A stretch of DNA of 64,000 nt, from assembly GCA_026003255.1 (NCBI GenBank), contig BPGX01000001.1, positions 248,001 to 312,000 on the forward strand, given 5' to 3'. Each line of letters starts with the position of its first letter. Within the stretch, counting starts at the first letter, position 1. Source of the DNA: Bacteroidia bacterium (GTDB lineage Bacteria > Bacteroidota > Bacteroidia > B-17B0 > Aurantibacillaceae). This document shows, in pieces, positions 1 through 8,413 of this stretch. The position numbers were made by a program, and so were the translations under genes. A model generated the notes under the pieces. That model saw only the letters and a program-made list of their open reading frames with translations, was not told where the DNA came from and made no database searches.

Positions 1-78
1 TAATTGAATATCAGGCATTTAAAATTTAATTTTTGACAATAATATTAATCTTAAGTAGAATTTCTTTAATTTTAGGGT

Positions 79-86
79 TACCTTTG
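79..86 (+). promoter_or_regulatory. -7 promoter element (TACCTTTG) for the ECF sigma operon
   Basis: TACCTTTG matches the Bacteroidota -7 consensus TAnnTTTG and ends 17 bases before the ATG at 104. The GTG at 86 lies inside this element, which argues against it as the start codon. No clear TTG -33 element is seen at the usual distance. Confidence 0.6.
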
Positions 87-103
87 TGGCAATAATTGTA
101 TTA

Positions 104-703
104 ATGAATATCAAAATGCATTTTTCTGATATTGATTTTATTCATGGCATTAAGAACAAGGACGAAAAAATTTTAAAAGCATTGTACCATCAATATTATA
201 GAATGATTCGGCATTTTATTCTAAGCAATAATGGAAATGAAGATGACTTTAAAGATAATTATCACGAAACCTTACTTGTAGCCATTCGGGCTATTCAAAA
301 AGAAGATTTTTCACTCACCTCTTCTCTATCTACATTTATTTACTCTATATCCCGACGAATCTGGCTCAAACAACTCAATAAAAATAAACCCTTCAATAAT
401 GTTGGTGATTTATATCAGCAGGCATTTCAAAATTCCGACGACGATATTGAAAAAATTGTTGAAGAACATCAAATAAAAGAAAAAAACATAAATAAAATAC
501 AAATAGCGCTTCAACACATAGGAGATAACTGCTATCAGATATTAAAACTCTTTTATTACGAACGACTATCCATGGAAACAATTGCTGAAAAATTAGGTTA
601 CAACAATTCCGATGTTGCAAAAAATCAAAAATATAAATGCCTCCAAAAACTAAAAAAAGTATTCTTTGAAAATAATATATCTGATACTGTGATAAAATCT
701 TAA
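104..703 (+). CDS. ECF-type RNA polymerase sigma factor
   Basis: A sigma-70 family protein of about 199 residues that would direct RNA polymerase to a small regulon. The N-terminal third carries a region-2-like helix set (around the YHQYYRMIRHFIL segment). The C-terminal part has a region-4 helix-turn-helix: a CYQILKLFYYERLSMETIAE stretch followed by a second helix rich in Lys. I chose the ATG at 104 because an upstream in-frame GTG falls inside the -7 element; the ATG at 116 is also possible. It is followed after 4 bases by a membrane protein with an anti-sigma-like N-terminus, the usual ECF sigma/anti-sigma order. The target promoters and the inducing signal are not visible. Confidence 0.85.
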   Translation: MNIKMHFSDIDFIHGIKNKDEKILKALYHQYYRMIRHFILSNNGNEDDFKDNYHETLLVAIRAIQKEDFSLTSSLSTFIYSISRRIWLKQLNKNKPFNNVGDLYQQAFQNSDDDIEKIVEEHQIKEKNINKIQIALQHIGDNCYQILKLFYYERLSMETIAEKLGYNNSDVAKNQKYKCLQKLKKVFFENNISDTVIKS

Positions 704-707
704 TCTT

Positions 708-1766
708 ATGAATCCCAACATGACCGATTGGTTTGACAAATACTTAAACAATCAGATGAGCGATGCTGAACTATCAGAATTTTATTCTGCATTAGAAAAT
801 AACAAACAATTAAAATCAGATTTTGAAAATTACCAACTTCTCATCCAATCTTTTCAAGATTATCATCAGAAAAACGATTTAGAAAACAAATTTAACGAAT
901 GGTATATTGAAGAACAAAATATAAAGCCCCTTCAAAATCGCCGTTTGTGGTGGTCTGTTTCATACATAGCTGCATCCGTTGCGTTGTTGGTAACTCTCTC
1001 TGGAATCTGGTTCTATGAAACCTTGAAAAACGAAACAAAAAAACAAAGTAAAGAAATCACCTATTTGAAAAAAGAATTACAAAACATACAAAGTCAGCAA
1101 AAAAATATCGTAAGAAGTTTTCACCAGATGCAACAAAAAAAATACGCCCCTGCCAATAGCCAATCTACTGGATTTTTAATAGCACCCAAATACATTCTTA
1201 CCACTTTTCACTCTGTTCAAGCTGCTGACTCTATATTTGTTGAAAACGAAAATATTCCTCGCACTCAGTCACAAATCGTTTATACAAATCCTGCTTTAGA
1301 TGTGGCGTTACTCTACGTACCTTCCTTTGGTATTCATACAGATGCGCATCTGCTTAGTAAATCAAGTAGCATTGGGAACTCTGTTTTTACTCTTGGATAT
1401 CCCACTTCTCAAATGGTCTATAACGAAGGATATATCAGTGCTATTAATGGATACGAAGAAGATACGGCATTTTATCAAATCACTCTTCCACTTAATCCCG
1501 GAAATAGTGGGAGCCCTCTTTTTGATATTAAAGGGAATATTATCGGAATGATTGTCAGTAAAAATGCCAGTATGGAAGGTGTGGCATTTGCTCTTAAATC
1601 CACTATGCTTTATTCTCTTCGGGATTCATTACCTTCTGATTCTATAAAAGTTGTTTGGAACAAAGCATTCAAAAAGTATTCATTAAACAGGTCTGACAAA
1701 CAACAAATCATTCAAAAATATAAGCCGCTTGTTTTTAAGATATATGTTTATCAAAAATCTATTTGA
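708..1766 (+). CDS. Membrane-anchored anti-sigma-like protein fused to a trypsin-type serine protease
   Basis: Three parts are visible in 352 residues. Residues 1-75 are acidic/helical and resemble the cytoplasmic N-terminus of Bacteroidota anti-sigma factors (DWFDKYLNNQMSDAELSEF), with no zinc-finger cysteines. One transmembrane helix spans about 82-104, followed by a short coiled coil (about 107-137). From about 145 there is an S1/HtrA-like protease domain with an intact triad: His168 in TTFHSV, Asp198 in ALDVALL and Ser267 in NPGNSGSP. No PDZ domain is seen. The gene sits 4 bases after the sigma gene, so co-translation is likely. Inference: the protease faces the periplasm and either senses envelope damage or processes proteins while the N-terminus holds the sigma factor. 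The anti-sigma role is inferred from position and pattern only. Confidence 0.8.
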   Translation: MNPNMTDWFDKYLNNQMSDAELSEFYSALENNKQLKSDFENYQLLIQSFQDYHQKNDLENKFNEWYIEEQNIKPLQNRRLWWSVSYIAASVALLVTLSGIWFYETLKNETKKQSKEITYLKKELQNIQSQQKNIVRSFHQMQQKKYAPANSQSTGFLIAPKYILTTFHSVQAADSIFVENENIPRTQSQIVYTNPALDVALLYVPSFGIHTDAHLLSKSSSIGNSVFTLGYPTSQMVYNEGYISAINGYEEDTAFYQITLPLNPGNSGSPLFDIKGNIIGMIVSKNASMEGVAFALKSTMLYSLRDSLPSDSIKVVWNKAFKKYSLNRSDKQQIIQKYKPLVFKIYVYQKSI

Positions 1767-1864
1767 TTGAATTAACAAGGTATAAAAATTATTCATCTTA
1801 CTTTTTTATTGGCACAATTGTTGTAATGTTCTGAATTAAAATCATTTTTTAATAACTATTGATT

Positions 1865-2770
1865 ATGGAAAATACTTCTATTAAACACTACTGTGGATTT
1901 GTAAATATTATAGGATGTCCTAATGCTGGTAAATCTACACTCATTAATGCTATCATGGGATTTAAACTCAATATCGTTACTCCCAAGGCACAAACTACCA
2001 GACAAAGAATTCTTGCAATATACAATGAACCTAATTATCAAATTATTTTCTCTGACACTCCGGGTATTATTCAAAAACCTTCTTATGAACTCCATCAAAA
2101 AATGATTAAATATATTGATCAAACCTTTGAAGATGCAGATATTATGCTACTCCTGATAGATGCTCATAAACCCTGTGATATTCCAACTGAATATATTGAA
2201 CGACTCAAAGTATGCGACTTTCCTGTGTTTGTTGTATTCAATAAAATAGACCTTGTAAGTGAAGAAAAAATTAAACAATTAGAAAATGAATGGAGAATAA
2301 TTTTGCCAAAAGCAACTATAAAAAAAATATCCGCTCTTAAACACATAGGAGTAAAAGAATTATTAGAAGACATAAAACCACTCTTAAAAGAATCACCACC
2401 TTTTTATGAAAAAGACGATATTACAGATAAAACAGAACGATTTATTGTAAGTGAAGTGATTCGTGAGAAAATACTGCTTCTTTACAATGAAGAAGTGCCT
2501 TATGCAGCAGAAGTGATTGTTAATTCCTTCAAAGAAGATGATAAAATTATCCGCATTCAGGCAGACATTATTGTAGAACGAGAAACGCAAAAAATGATTA
2601 TCATCGGCGAAAAAGGTAAATCTATTAAACAATTAGGCATTGCTGCCAGAAAAGAATTAGAAGCATTCTTCAAAAAACAAATTTATTTAGAATTATTCGT
2701 AAAAGTAGAAAAGAATTGGAGAAATAATAAAGTAAAATTAAATCGCTTTGGATATAAAGATGTAGATTAA
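1865..2770 (+). CDS. era: GTPase Era, 16S rRNA maturation / 30S assembly
   Basis: Era binds the 3' end of 16S rRNA and couples GTP hydrolysis to late 30S subunit assembly. The protein (about 301 residues) has the Walker A loop GCPNAGKST near residue 17, a switch region rich in TTRQR, the G3 motif DTPG and the G4 motif NKID. The C-terminal half is the KH RNA-binding domain, with the GEKGKSIKQLG loop near the end. Length is normal for the family. The ATG at 1865 was preferred over a TTG six bases upstream because it gives the usual short N-terminus. It is convergent with umuC and about 95 bases from the upstream protease gene. Confidence 0.97.
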   Translation: MENTSIKHYCGFVNIIGCPNAGKSTLINAIMGFKLNIVTPKAQTTRQRILAIYNEPNYQIIFSDTPGIIQKPSYELHQKMIKYIDQTFEDADIMLLLIDAHKPCDIPTEYIERLKVCDFPVFVVFNKIDLVSEEKIKQLENEWRIILPKATIKKISALKHIGVKELLEDIKPLLKESPPFYEKDDITDKTERFIVSEVIREKILLLYNEEVPYAAEVIVNSFKEDDKIIRIQADIIVERETQKMIIIGEKGKSIKQLGIAARKELEAFFKKQIYLELFVKVEKNWRNNKVKLNRFGYKDVD

Positions 2771-2808
2771 GAAGATTAGAATGAACAATTAGAAAGTTTA
2801 TTGGCGCT

Positions 2809-4068
2809 TTATACTTTAATAGTAATAATATCTTCTATTCGTGTTGTATAACAAGGAGAGAGAAAATTTCTTTTCATTTTATTGAGTCCTTTTTCATCTT
2901 GAGAAGCAAGTCGAATAGTATTATTCCCGTATGTATGATTAATTTTATCTAATGTTTTCATTAATAGCAGATGTTTTTCGTTTCTATTTTCAAAGAATGT
3001 GGGTTGATAAAAACTTTCAGGATAAACTTCATGACAAATTACACCGGCTTTTTTATACTGGTAACCTTCTTTGAATATTTTCTTAAGACCAATAATTGCA
3101 TATTTGACAATATCGATGGTTGAATTGGTAGAATAAGGAAGCTGGAGATGTATGCTGGCAAAGTACTTATCAGAATTAGTAGAAAACCTGTTTGTTGCGA
3201 CGAATACAGATAAAGATTTACAGTGTGATTTTTGCTGTCTCAATTTGAAAGCACATTGGGATGCAAAGGTGGTGATTCTTTCTTTCAAGTCGTCAAACTT
3301 CTCATAATAAGTTTCAAAACTTCGAGTGGTGGCGATATTCTTCCGCATAGTCGGTGTTTCCAGACTCATCATCTTTATTCCAGACAAATCATATTTTAGT
3401 AAAAGACCATTGATTTTCATGTGTTTTTTTATCCATTGGTCGGGAAGTTGAATGAAATCATATGCTTTTCTGACATTAACTCTGTTTAATAATTCAGCAT
3501 AATTTGGTCCAATCCCCCAAACGTCTTCAACCGGTAGCCACTTCAATGCTTTTAATTTTTTCTCTTCCGAATCTATTATGTGAATATTTTTAGTATATTC
3601 CGGAAACTTTTTAGCAATGTGATTTGCTACTTTTGCTAATGATTTGGTAGGTGCAATGCCAATACCAATAGGAACACCAACCCATTTTAATACTCTCTTT
3701 TTAACTTCTTCAGCAAAATTTCTCAAATTAAAGTTTTTATATTGTGACAGGTCTAAAAATGCTTCATCAATACTGTAAATTTCTATTTCCGGGCAAAAGT
3801 CAGATAGAATGCTCATTACTCTATTAGAAATGTCGCCGTAAAGCTCAAAATTGGCCGAAAAGACATAAACATTATTTTCTCTTATGACATTTTCGTATTG
3901 AAATAATGGAGCACCCATCGGAATACCTAGTGCTTTGGCTTCATTACTTCTTGCAATGATACAACCATCATTATTAGAAAGTACAACAATAGGTTTTCCA
4001 TTCAATTCTGGCCTGAATATTCGTTCGCACGATGCGTAGAAATTGTTACAGTCGATCAGTGCAAACAT
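2809..4068 (-). CDS. umuC: UmuC-type Y-family DNA polymerase (Pol V catalytic subunit)
   Basis: A translesion DNA polymerase of about 419 residues. The N-terminus shows the Y-family catalytic signature: ALIDCNNFYASCERIF with the first metal-binding Asp, then VVLSNNDGCIIARS and, further on, the YSIDEAFLDLS motif with the second acidic pair. Helix-hairpin-helix (VWGIGPNYAELLNRV) and little-finger regions follow, and length fits UmuC rather than DinB. It lies downstream of umuD; the umuD stop is two bases before the ATG used here, so translation is probably coupled. A TTG two codons upstream overlaps the umuD stop and is an alternative start. With UmuD' it should form an SOS-type mutagenic polymerase. 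Confidence 0.95.
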   Translation of the reverse strand: MFALIDCNNFYASCERIFRPELNGKPIVVLSNNDGCIIARSNEAKALGIPMGAPLFQYENVIRENNVYVFSANFELYGDISNRVMSILSDFCPEIEIYSIDEAFLDLSQYKNFNLRNFAEEVKKRVLKWVGVPIGIGIAPTKSLAKVANHIAKKFPEYTKNIHIIDSEEKKLKALKWLPVEDVWGIGPNYAELLNRVNVRKAYDFIQLPDQWIKKHMKINGLLLKYDLSGIKMMSLETPTMRKNIATTRSFETYYEKFDDLKERITTFASQCAFKLRQQKSHCKSLSVFVATNRFSTNSDKYFASIHLQLPYSTNSTIDIVKYAIIGLKKIFKEGYQYKKAGVICHEVYPESFYQPTFFENRNEKHLLLMKTLDKINHTYGNNTIRLASQDEKGLNKMKRNFLSPCYTTRIEDIITIKV

Positions 4069-4070
4069 TA

Positions 4071-4526
4071 TCAAAGTTTTTTAATTACATAAGTAACAAT
4101 CCCCCAGATGATGAAATTATTCTCTTCTGTTATACGGATGGGTTCAAAATTACTATTTTCGGGATAAAGCCATAACTCGTTTTTGATTAAACGAATACGT
4201 TTTGCAGTAAATTCACCATCAATGAAACATACGGCTATTTTGTTGTCAGACGGTTCAATGCTTCTGTCAATAATTAGAATATCACCATCGTCAATTCCTG
4301 CATCTTTCATTGAAAAACCAGATACTCGCCCAAAAAAGGTAGCAGATGGATGTTTGATTAAAAGTGTATTAAGATCAATACTTTTATCAATATAGTCCAA
4401 TGCAGGCGAAGGGAATCCAGCGCTTATGGGAGTTTCTATGAAGGGTAAAGAAATAGAATGGTCAGGAGCATTCCGAAATATCTCAATTCTGGGAAAACCT
4501 TTTTTAATTTTTAACTTTTTGATCAC
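4071..4526 (-). CDS. umuD: UmuD, LexA-type self-cleaving Pol V accessory subunit
   Basis: An S24-family protein of 151 residues. The self-cleavage site is the Ala36-Gly37 pair in TPISAGFPSPA. The Ser/Lys dyad is Ser72 in VSGFSMKDAGI and Lys109 in EFTAKRI. There is no DNA-binding domain, so this is UmuD and not LexA. RecA-stimulated cleavage would generate UmuD', which binds UmuC. The start is a GTG giving MIKKLKIKKG; no better ATG lies upstream in frame. It forms a two-gene operon with umuC. I did not find a convincing E. coli-type SOS box in front of it. Confidence 0.95.
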   Translation of the reverse strand: MIKKLKIKKGFPRIEIFRNAPDHSISLPFIETPISAGFPSPALDYIDKSIDLNTLLIKHPSATFFGRVSGFSMKDAGIDDGDILIIDRSIEPSDNKIAVCFIDGEFTAKRIRLIKNELWLYPENSNFEPIRITEENNFIIWGIVTYVIKKL

Positions 4527-4539
4527 AGATTTTTTTTGG

Positions 4540-4547
4540 CAAAAATA
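4540..4547 (-). promoter_or_regulatory. -7 promoter element for umuDC
   Basis: On the minus strand this reads TATTTTTG, a full match to TAnnTTTG, ending 13 bases before the umuD GTG. The expected transcript leader would be only a few bases, so umuD may be nearly leaderless. Confidence 0.5.
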
Positions 4548-4570
4548 ATTATTTCAATAAGAAGATGTTG

Positions 4571-5965
4571 TTATATCCCCATGTTCAAATGCAAATAAAT
4601 GCCTGTTTTGTTGAGATGGTTGATGGCTGCTTCTATTCGAAATACAAGGTCATAGTAGGTAATGAAGTCCAGCCCAATGCCATAACCATAAATCCAGCGA
4701 TTGGAAAGAAAATTTGTTGAGTAATAAAACCTATCCCGCACATACGCTGCATCAAAAAATAAATTGATGTAAGCATAGAAGGGAATGGTATTGAACTGTG
4801 GTATTTTAAGCCAACCAAGATGGAAAACGTGTGGTTGAATAAGACGAAAGCGTAAAGAGTTTTTTGTCATCAGGTATTGTTGTCCATCTATGATGTAATA
4901 TTCATAGCCACGGACATTATTGTTTCCGTATCCTATAGAACGATTGAAGGAATATGGTAAAGGTTTATCTTCTGTCCATTTTAAGTACAGAGCATTGGCA
5001 AGATTCATCCACGAGAAAATAGGTGTAAATTTTTTGACGGTAGAAAAAATAAAAACATTATTGATATTTTCTAATTCAGATATTCCTAATCCGTTTTTAG
5101 TAACACTTGCACCTAATGCCCAACCTTTTAAGGGATAGTATTGAATGTCGGTATTGTTGAAGAGGTAGGAGTAATATAAATAAAAGTATTTTAATGTGTT
5201 ATCAGTCGTTCTTTCAAAATAAAAAGGGTTCAACTTTAAAATAGTATCGTTGAATTTCCAATAATTGTAAGCCATTTCAAATGTGTGGTTATCAAAAAAT
5301 TTTTTACGATAAGAAAACGATAATTTGGCTTCAATTAGTTGTACAATGTATTTTTTGTAATCTCTGTAAAACAGCGGCTGATTAAAAAGAGTGTTGTATT
5401 GTGTTTCGTTGCTTTGCTTGAAAAATAAGGAGGTTCTAAAACCAATGGTTTGCTGACGATTGATATAAGGTTTTCGATAAACGATGCCGTATTTTTCTGA
5501 GTAACCTTTTTGAATTACAAGAGAAAATTTATCTTTTCTACCTGTGAAATTCTCATGGTCTAAAACTATTCCGTAGTTGATTCTGAATAAATCTTTTGTT
5601 TGCCACCATGTATTAAAGTTTCTGTCTTGTATTTCAAATATCGGCACTGGCCAGATATACCATCGTTCACGAACATGCGTGTGCAATTTAATTTTGTTAC
5701 TGTCTGTTTTTTCATAATAAACCGTATCAAATACAAATAAATTGGTGTTAAAGATATTTTGTTGCGAACGCAGAATTACATAACTAAGATAATTATCAGA
5801 GACCGTATCGCCTTGTTTTTTGATAAACTCACGATAGATAATGTTGTATTTAGTTTTTTTATTACCTTCTACTTCAATAGTGTCAATATAATAGTAATGC
5901 TGTGCATAAGACAGAAAATACAAGAATATCAAGCCAATGATATATTTAGATTTTTTTCTTTGCAT
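4571..5965 (-). CDS. Omp85/BamA-superfamily outer-membrane protein with one POTRA-like domain
   Basis: 464 residues with a signal peptide ending near SYAQ. Residues about 25-100 look like a POTRA domain (IDTIEVEGNKKTKYNIIYRE, then two strands ending in VRERWYIWPVP). The remainder is a series of alternating amphipathic strands rich in Tyr/Phe, typical of a 16-stranded barrel. The Omp85 lid signature is present as GNNNVRGYEYY. A single POTRA and this length suggest a TamA/surface-antigen-like member rather than BamA itself. The last residue is Ile rather than the common Phe. Its function (protein or lipid insertion) cannot be assigned. It is transcribed away from queD, with its own -7 element. 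Confidence 0.8.
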   Translation of the reverse strand: MQRKKSKYIIGLIFLYFLSYAQHYYYIDTIEVEGNKKTKYNIIYREFIKKQGDTVSDNYLSYVILRSQQNIFNTNLFVFDTVYYEKTDSNKIKLHTHVRERWYIWPVPIFEIQDRNFNTWWQTKDLFRINYGIVLDHENFTGRKDKFSLVIQKGYSEKYGIVYRKPYINRQQTIGFRTSLFFKQSNETQYNTLFNQPLFYRDYKKYIVQLIEAKLSFSYRKKFFDNHTFEMAYNYWKFNDTILKLNPFYFERTTDNTLKYFYLYYSYLFNNTDIQYYPLKGWALGASVTKNGLGISELENINNVFIFSTVKKFTPIFSWMNLANALYLKWTEDKPLPYSFNRSIGYGNNNVRGYEYYIIDGQQYLMTKNSLRFRLIQPHVFHLGWLKIPQFNTIPFYAYINLFFDAAYVRDRFYYSTNFLSNRWIYGYGIGLDFITYYDLVFRIEAAINHLNKTGIYLHLNMGI

Positions 5966-5978
5966 GATTGTGAACTTA

Positions 5979-5986
5979 CAAAAGTA
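5979..5986 (-). promoter_or_regulatory. -7 promoter element for the Omp85-like gene
   Basis: The minus strand reads TACTTTTG, a full match to TAnnTTTG, 13 bases upstream of the ATG at 5965. Confidence 0.55.
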
Positions 5987-6043
5987 AGTTAAAAAAAACA
6001 GAGTGTTTTAAGAAGAGAAAAAAAAAATACATTTTTGCGAACT

Positions 6044-6457
6044 ATGATATACATTACTCGGAAAGAGCATTTTAATGCGGCTCATAAATTATTTAATCTG
6101 CACTGGACAGAAGAAGAAAATCGCAAAGCATTTGGAAAATGTGCTAATCCTAATTTTCATGGGCACAATTATGAAATTTATGTTACCATAAAAGGTAAAA
6201 TTAATCCAGAAACAGGATTTGTAATGAATTTATTTGACTTAAGCGATATATTGAAAAATGAAGTGGTAGAACATTTAGATCATAAAAACTTAAATTTAGA
6301 TATTGAATACTTTAAAACACATTTGCCCAGTATTGAAAATTTATGTGTATATGTCTGGAATATTTTAGAACCAAAAATCAAAGAGTTTGGTGCGCAATTG
6401 CATTGTATAAAAATTCAGGAAACAGATAACAATTTTGCAGAATATTATGGAGAATAA
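6044..6457 (+). CDS. 6-pyruvoyl-tetrahydropterin synthase family protein (PTPS-II-like)
   Basis: A pterin synthase of about 137 residues acting on dihydroneopterin triphosphate made by FolE. Zinc-ligand histidines are in FNAAHKLFN and in FHGHNYEIY. The catalytic Cys sits in [13 protein letters not shown], which resembles the CxxPNxHGHNY pattern of tetrahydrobiopterin-forming PTPS-II enzymes more than the CxxxHGH of bacterial QueD. HLDHKNLN supplies the other catalytic Asp/His, and ENLCVYVW fits the substrate-binding region. The ATG at 6044 was preferred over a TTG three codons upstream. It overlaps folE by 11 bases, so the two are coupled. The product could be tetrahydrobiopterin, queuosine precursor or another pterin; the motif favours the first. 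Confidence 0.85.
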   Translation: MIYITRKEHFNAAHKLFNLHWTEEENRKAFGKCANPNFHGHNYEIYVTIKGKINPETGFVMNLFDLSDILKNEVVEHLDHKNLNLDIEYFKTHLPSIENLCVYVWNILEPKIKEFGAQLHCIKIQETDNNFAEYYGE

Positions 6458-7076
6458 AAAGCCGATAATTACAGATTGGGAATCATTTGAAAACTATTTT
6501 AGAATTGACCTTTACAATACCGAAAAAACTAAGGTATTGAAGGATGCTTATGAGCAAATTCTCAAAGTGGTAGGTGAGGATATTAGTCGTGATGGATTGC
6601 TTAAAACGCCAGAGCGAGCTGCCAAAGCCATTCAGTTTTTGACACATGGTTATCATTTAGATGCAATTGAAATTGTCAAATCTGCGATGTTTGACGAAGA
6701 TTATTCGCAAATGGTATTAGTGAAAAATATTGAAGTATTTAGTTTGTGTGAACATCATTTGTTACCGTTTATTGGGAAAGCACATGTAGCGTATATTCCA
6801 AACGGGAAAATAGTTGGGTTAAGTAAAATTGCAAGAGTGGTAGACGCGTATGCTCGTCGTTTACAAGTGCAGGAACGATTGACCAATCAGATAAAAGATT
6901 GTTTGCAAGATACATTAAATCCATTGGGAGTGGGAGTAGTGATTGAATGTGCGCATTTATGCATGCAAATGCGAGGCGTTCAAAAACAACATAGTATTAC
7001 TACGACTTCTGCCTTCTCTGGTGTTTTTTTAGAAGATGCTACCAGAAAAGAATTCATTAGTTTAATAAAAGATTAG
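6447..7076 (+). CDS. folE: GTP cyclohydrolase I
   Basis: Converts GTP to dihydroneopterin triphosphate, the first step to folate and pterins. Of 209 residues, the C-terminal 180 are the type I catalytic domain. Zinc ligands are in [10 protein letters not shown] and in [11 protein letters not shown]. Catalytic segments [20 protein letters not shown] and QKQHSITTT are intact. The ATG at 6447 follows the queD-like reading frame and overlaps its end, giving direct translational coupling of substrate producer and consumer. A TTG at 6435 is in frame but less likely. Confidence 0.96.
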   Translation: MENKKPIITDWESFENYFRIDLYNTEKTKVLKDAYEQILKVVGEDISRDGLLKTPERAAKAIQFLTHGYHLDAIEIVKSAMFDEDYSQMVLVKNIEVFSLCEHHLLPFIGKAHVAYIPNGKIVGLSKIARVVDAYARRLQVQERLTNQIKDCLQDTLNPLGVGVVIECAHLCMQMRGVQKQHSITTTSAFSGVFLEDATRKEFISLIKD

Positions 7077-7099
7077 TGAATTTGGAATAATACAAGGTT

Positions 7100-7789
7100 A
7101 TGCCTGCTATTCAACCATCTATTGAGATAGGTGGAATTTCAATTGGAGAGCCCGTTACTACATTGACAGACATCATTGTATCTATTGTTTGTTTTTATGC
7201 ATTTTTCAAACTATCGTTGTTCAGGAACAAGCAGATATATTTTTTCAGAAGATATTTTTTATTGATGGGATTAGCTACTTTGTATGGTGGAATTATTGGA
7301 CACGGATTTATTCAGTATTTATCATTTAGTTGGAAATTACCGGGCTGGTTGTTGAGCATGGTTTCCATGAATTTTCTTGAGAGGGCAATGATTGAATACT
7401 TAAAACAATTTATCTCTGTGAAGTGGGGAAAAATATTGACCATCTGGAATTTAATGGAATTAATGTTTTTTTCTTTTATTACTATTTATGCGCAAGAATT
7501 TTTTTATGTGGAAGTACATGCTGCTTATGGTTTGTTGTGCATTGTTTTACCAATTAGTGCTTACCTGTATCGCAAGCAAAAAGACGAAACATCAAAATAT
7601 TTTTTAATGGCTACTTTTGTAATGATGGTTACATCTATTATTTTCAAGAATAAGATAAGTATTGATATTTGGTTTAATTATAATGATATTGCTCACGTAT
7701 TAATGGCTATAACGGGATGGTTGTTTTATGAAGGAATAAAAAAATCGTGTAATTCCAATTTCAGTGTTAGAAGTTTTTTTAGTGAGTAA
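7100..7789 (+). CDS. Seven-helix integral membrane protein of unknown function (DUF6962-like)
   Basis: 229 residues, mostly hydrophobic, with about seven predicted membrane segments separated by short loops. Conserved-looking polar residues inside helices are HGFIQY near residue 71 and WFNYNDIAHVLM near residue 196. Embedded His/Asp pairs of this kind occur in ceramidase-like (CREST) membrane hydrolases, but that link is only a pattern resemblance. I recall a Bacteroidota family, DUF6962, with the same end motif. It starts 24 bases after folE and may share its transcript. Function unknown. Confidence 0.65.
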   Translation: MPAIQPSIEIGGISIGEPVTTLTDIIVSIVCFYAFFKLSLFRNKQIYFFRRYFLLMGLATLYGGIIGHGFIQYLSFSWKLPGWLLSMVSMNFLERAMIEYLKQFISVKWGKILTIWNLMELMFFSFITIYAQEFFYVEVHAAYGLLCIVLPISAYLYRKQKDETSKYFLMATFVMMVTSIIFKNKISIDIWFNYNDIAHVLMAITGWLFYEGIKKSCNSNFSVRSFFSE

Positions 7790-7830
7790 AATTTTTTGGG
7801 TATATGGATGATTAATATGATTGGTTATTA

Positions 7831-8248
7831 AACCACAATTTATGTAATAGAAATTCTATTGATGATAAATACAATTAAAAACAAGTTTGTCATTGCGAGG
7901 AAGCAACGCTTCAAAAACAATCTCAAGTGAGAACGTCCGTCATTGCGACCCTTCCACATCGCTATTAAAAATCAAAGAAAGGAGTGGAAGGGGAAGCAAT
8001 GCTCGAAAGTTATTACTCCTTTCATCTTTGAGATTGTTTCCACTTCCATTTTATGGAAGGGTCGCAATGACGTGCGCCATCATGCGAGATTGCTTCGCGA
8101 TCGACACTTTGCCGGTGGCGAAGCAATGACGCCCTTTTTTCTTCATTCTCTTCAACTACCAATTAGTGAAAATAAAAAATGAGTGAAAAGTACATCATTA
8201 AAGAAAAACAGCGCGGTTTGCGAAGTAATCCAATGCATAATTTGGGTT
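7831..8248 (+). repeat. MITE-like element, composite copy (family A, copy 1)
   Basis: About 418 bp between a degenerate left end (AACCACAATTTATGTAATAG) and a right end reading AATGCATAATTTGGGTT. These are the inverted ends also seen at 35801-35846, 50291-50524 and 55628-55837. The interior has palindromes built on CATTGCGA, CCCTTCCAC and GTGGAAGGG. One internal block (CCACATCGCTA through GGAGTGGAAGGGG) is the reverse complement of the block in the 50.3 kb copy, so the core is inverted relative to the ends. No transposase gene is present. It fills most of the 620-base gap before the cbb3 locus. Confidence 0.7.
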
Positions 8249-8309
8249 TAATTATTTTTTCTAATTAGGCATTTATAAGGTAGAGGGCAATTGTTAATGT
8301 TTAAGAATT

Positions 8310-8325
8310 ATTGATTTAAATCAAT
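8310..8325. promoter_or_regulatory. FNR/CRP-family operator upstream of the cbb3 oxidase locus
   Basis: A perfect 16-bp palindrome containing TTGATTTAAATCAA, identical to the FNR consensus TTGAT-N4-ATCAA. Its centre lies about 90 bases upstream of the transcription start predicted from the -7 element at 8395, an allowed class I activation distance. It suggests oxygen-dependent control of the high-affinity oxidase by an FNR-like regulator that is not in this window. Confidence 0.65.
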
Positions 8326-8394
8326 TTTTAAATTCATCAATAAAATTACTCAAAAATATGATAATAAATCATTTTCTCAGCGGGTTAGTGGCTA

Positions 8395-8402
8395 TACCTT
8401 TG
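8395..8402 (+). promoter_or_regulatory. -7 promoter element for the cbb3 locus
   Basis: TACCTTTG, a full match to TAnnTTTG, with its last base 12 bases before the ATG of the broken ccoS at 8414. It is probably the promoter of the whole cco operon. Confidence 0.65.
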
Positions 8403-8413
8403 TGCCCAGAAAT

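Noticed and set aside
4527..4570. SOS box in front of umuDC
   Set aside because: I looked for CTGT-N8-ACAG-like palindromes and found none that is convincing.
7887..8182. Two overlapping open frames of about 80 codons
   Set aside because: They lie wholly within the MITE-like copy, consist of its palindromes and have no protein-like pattern.
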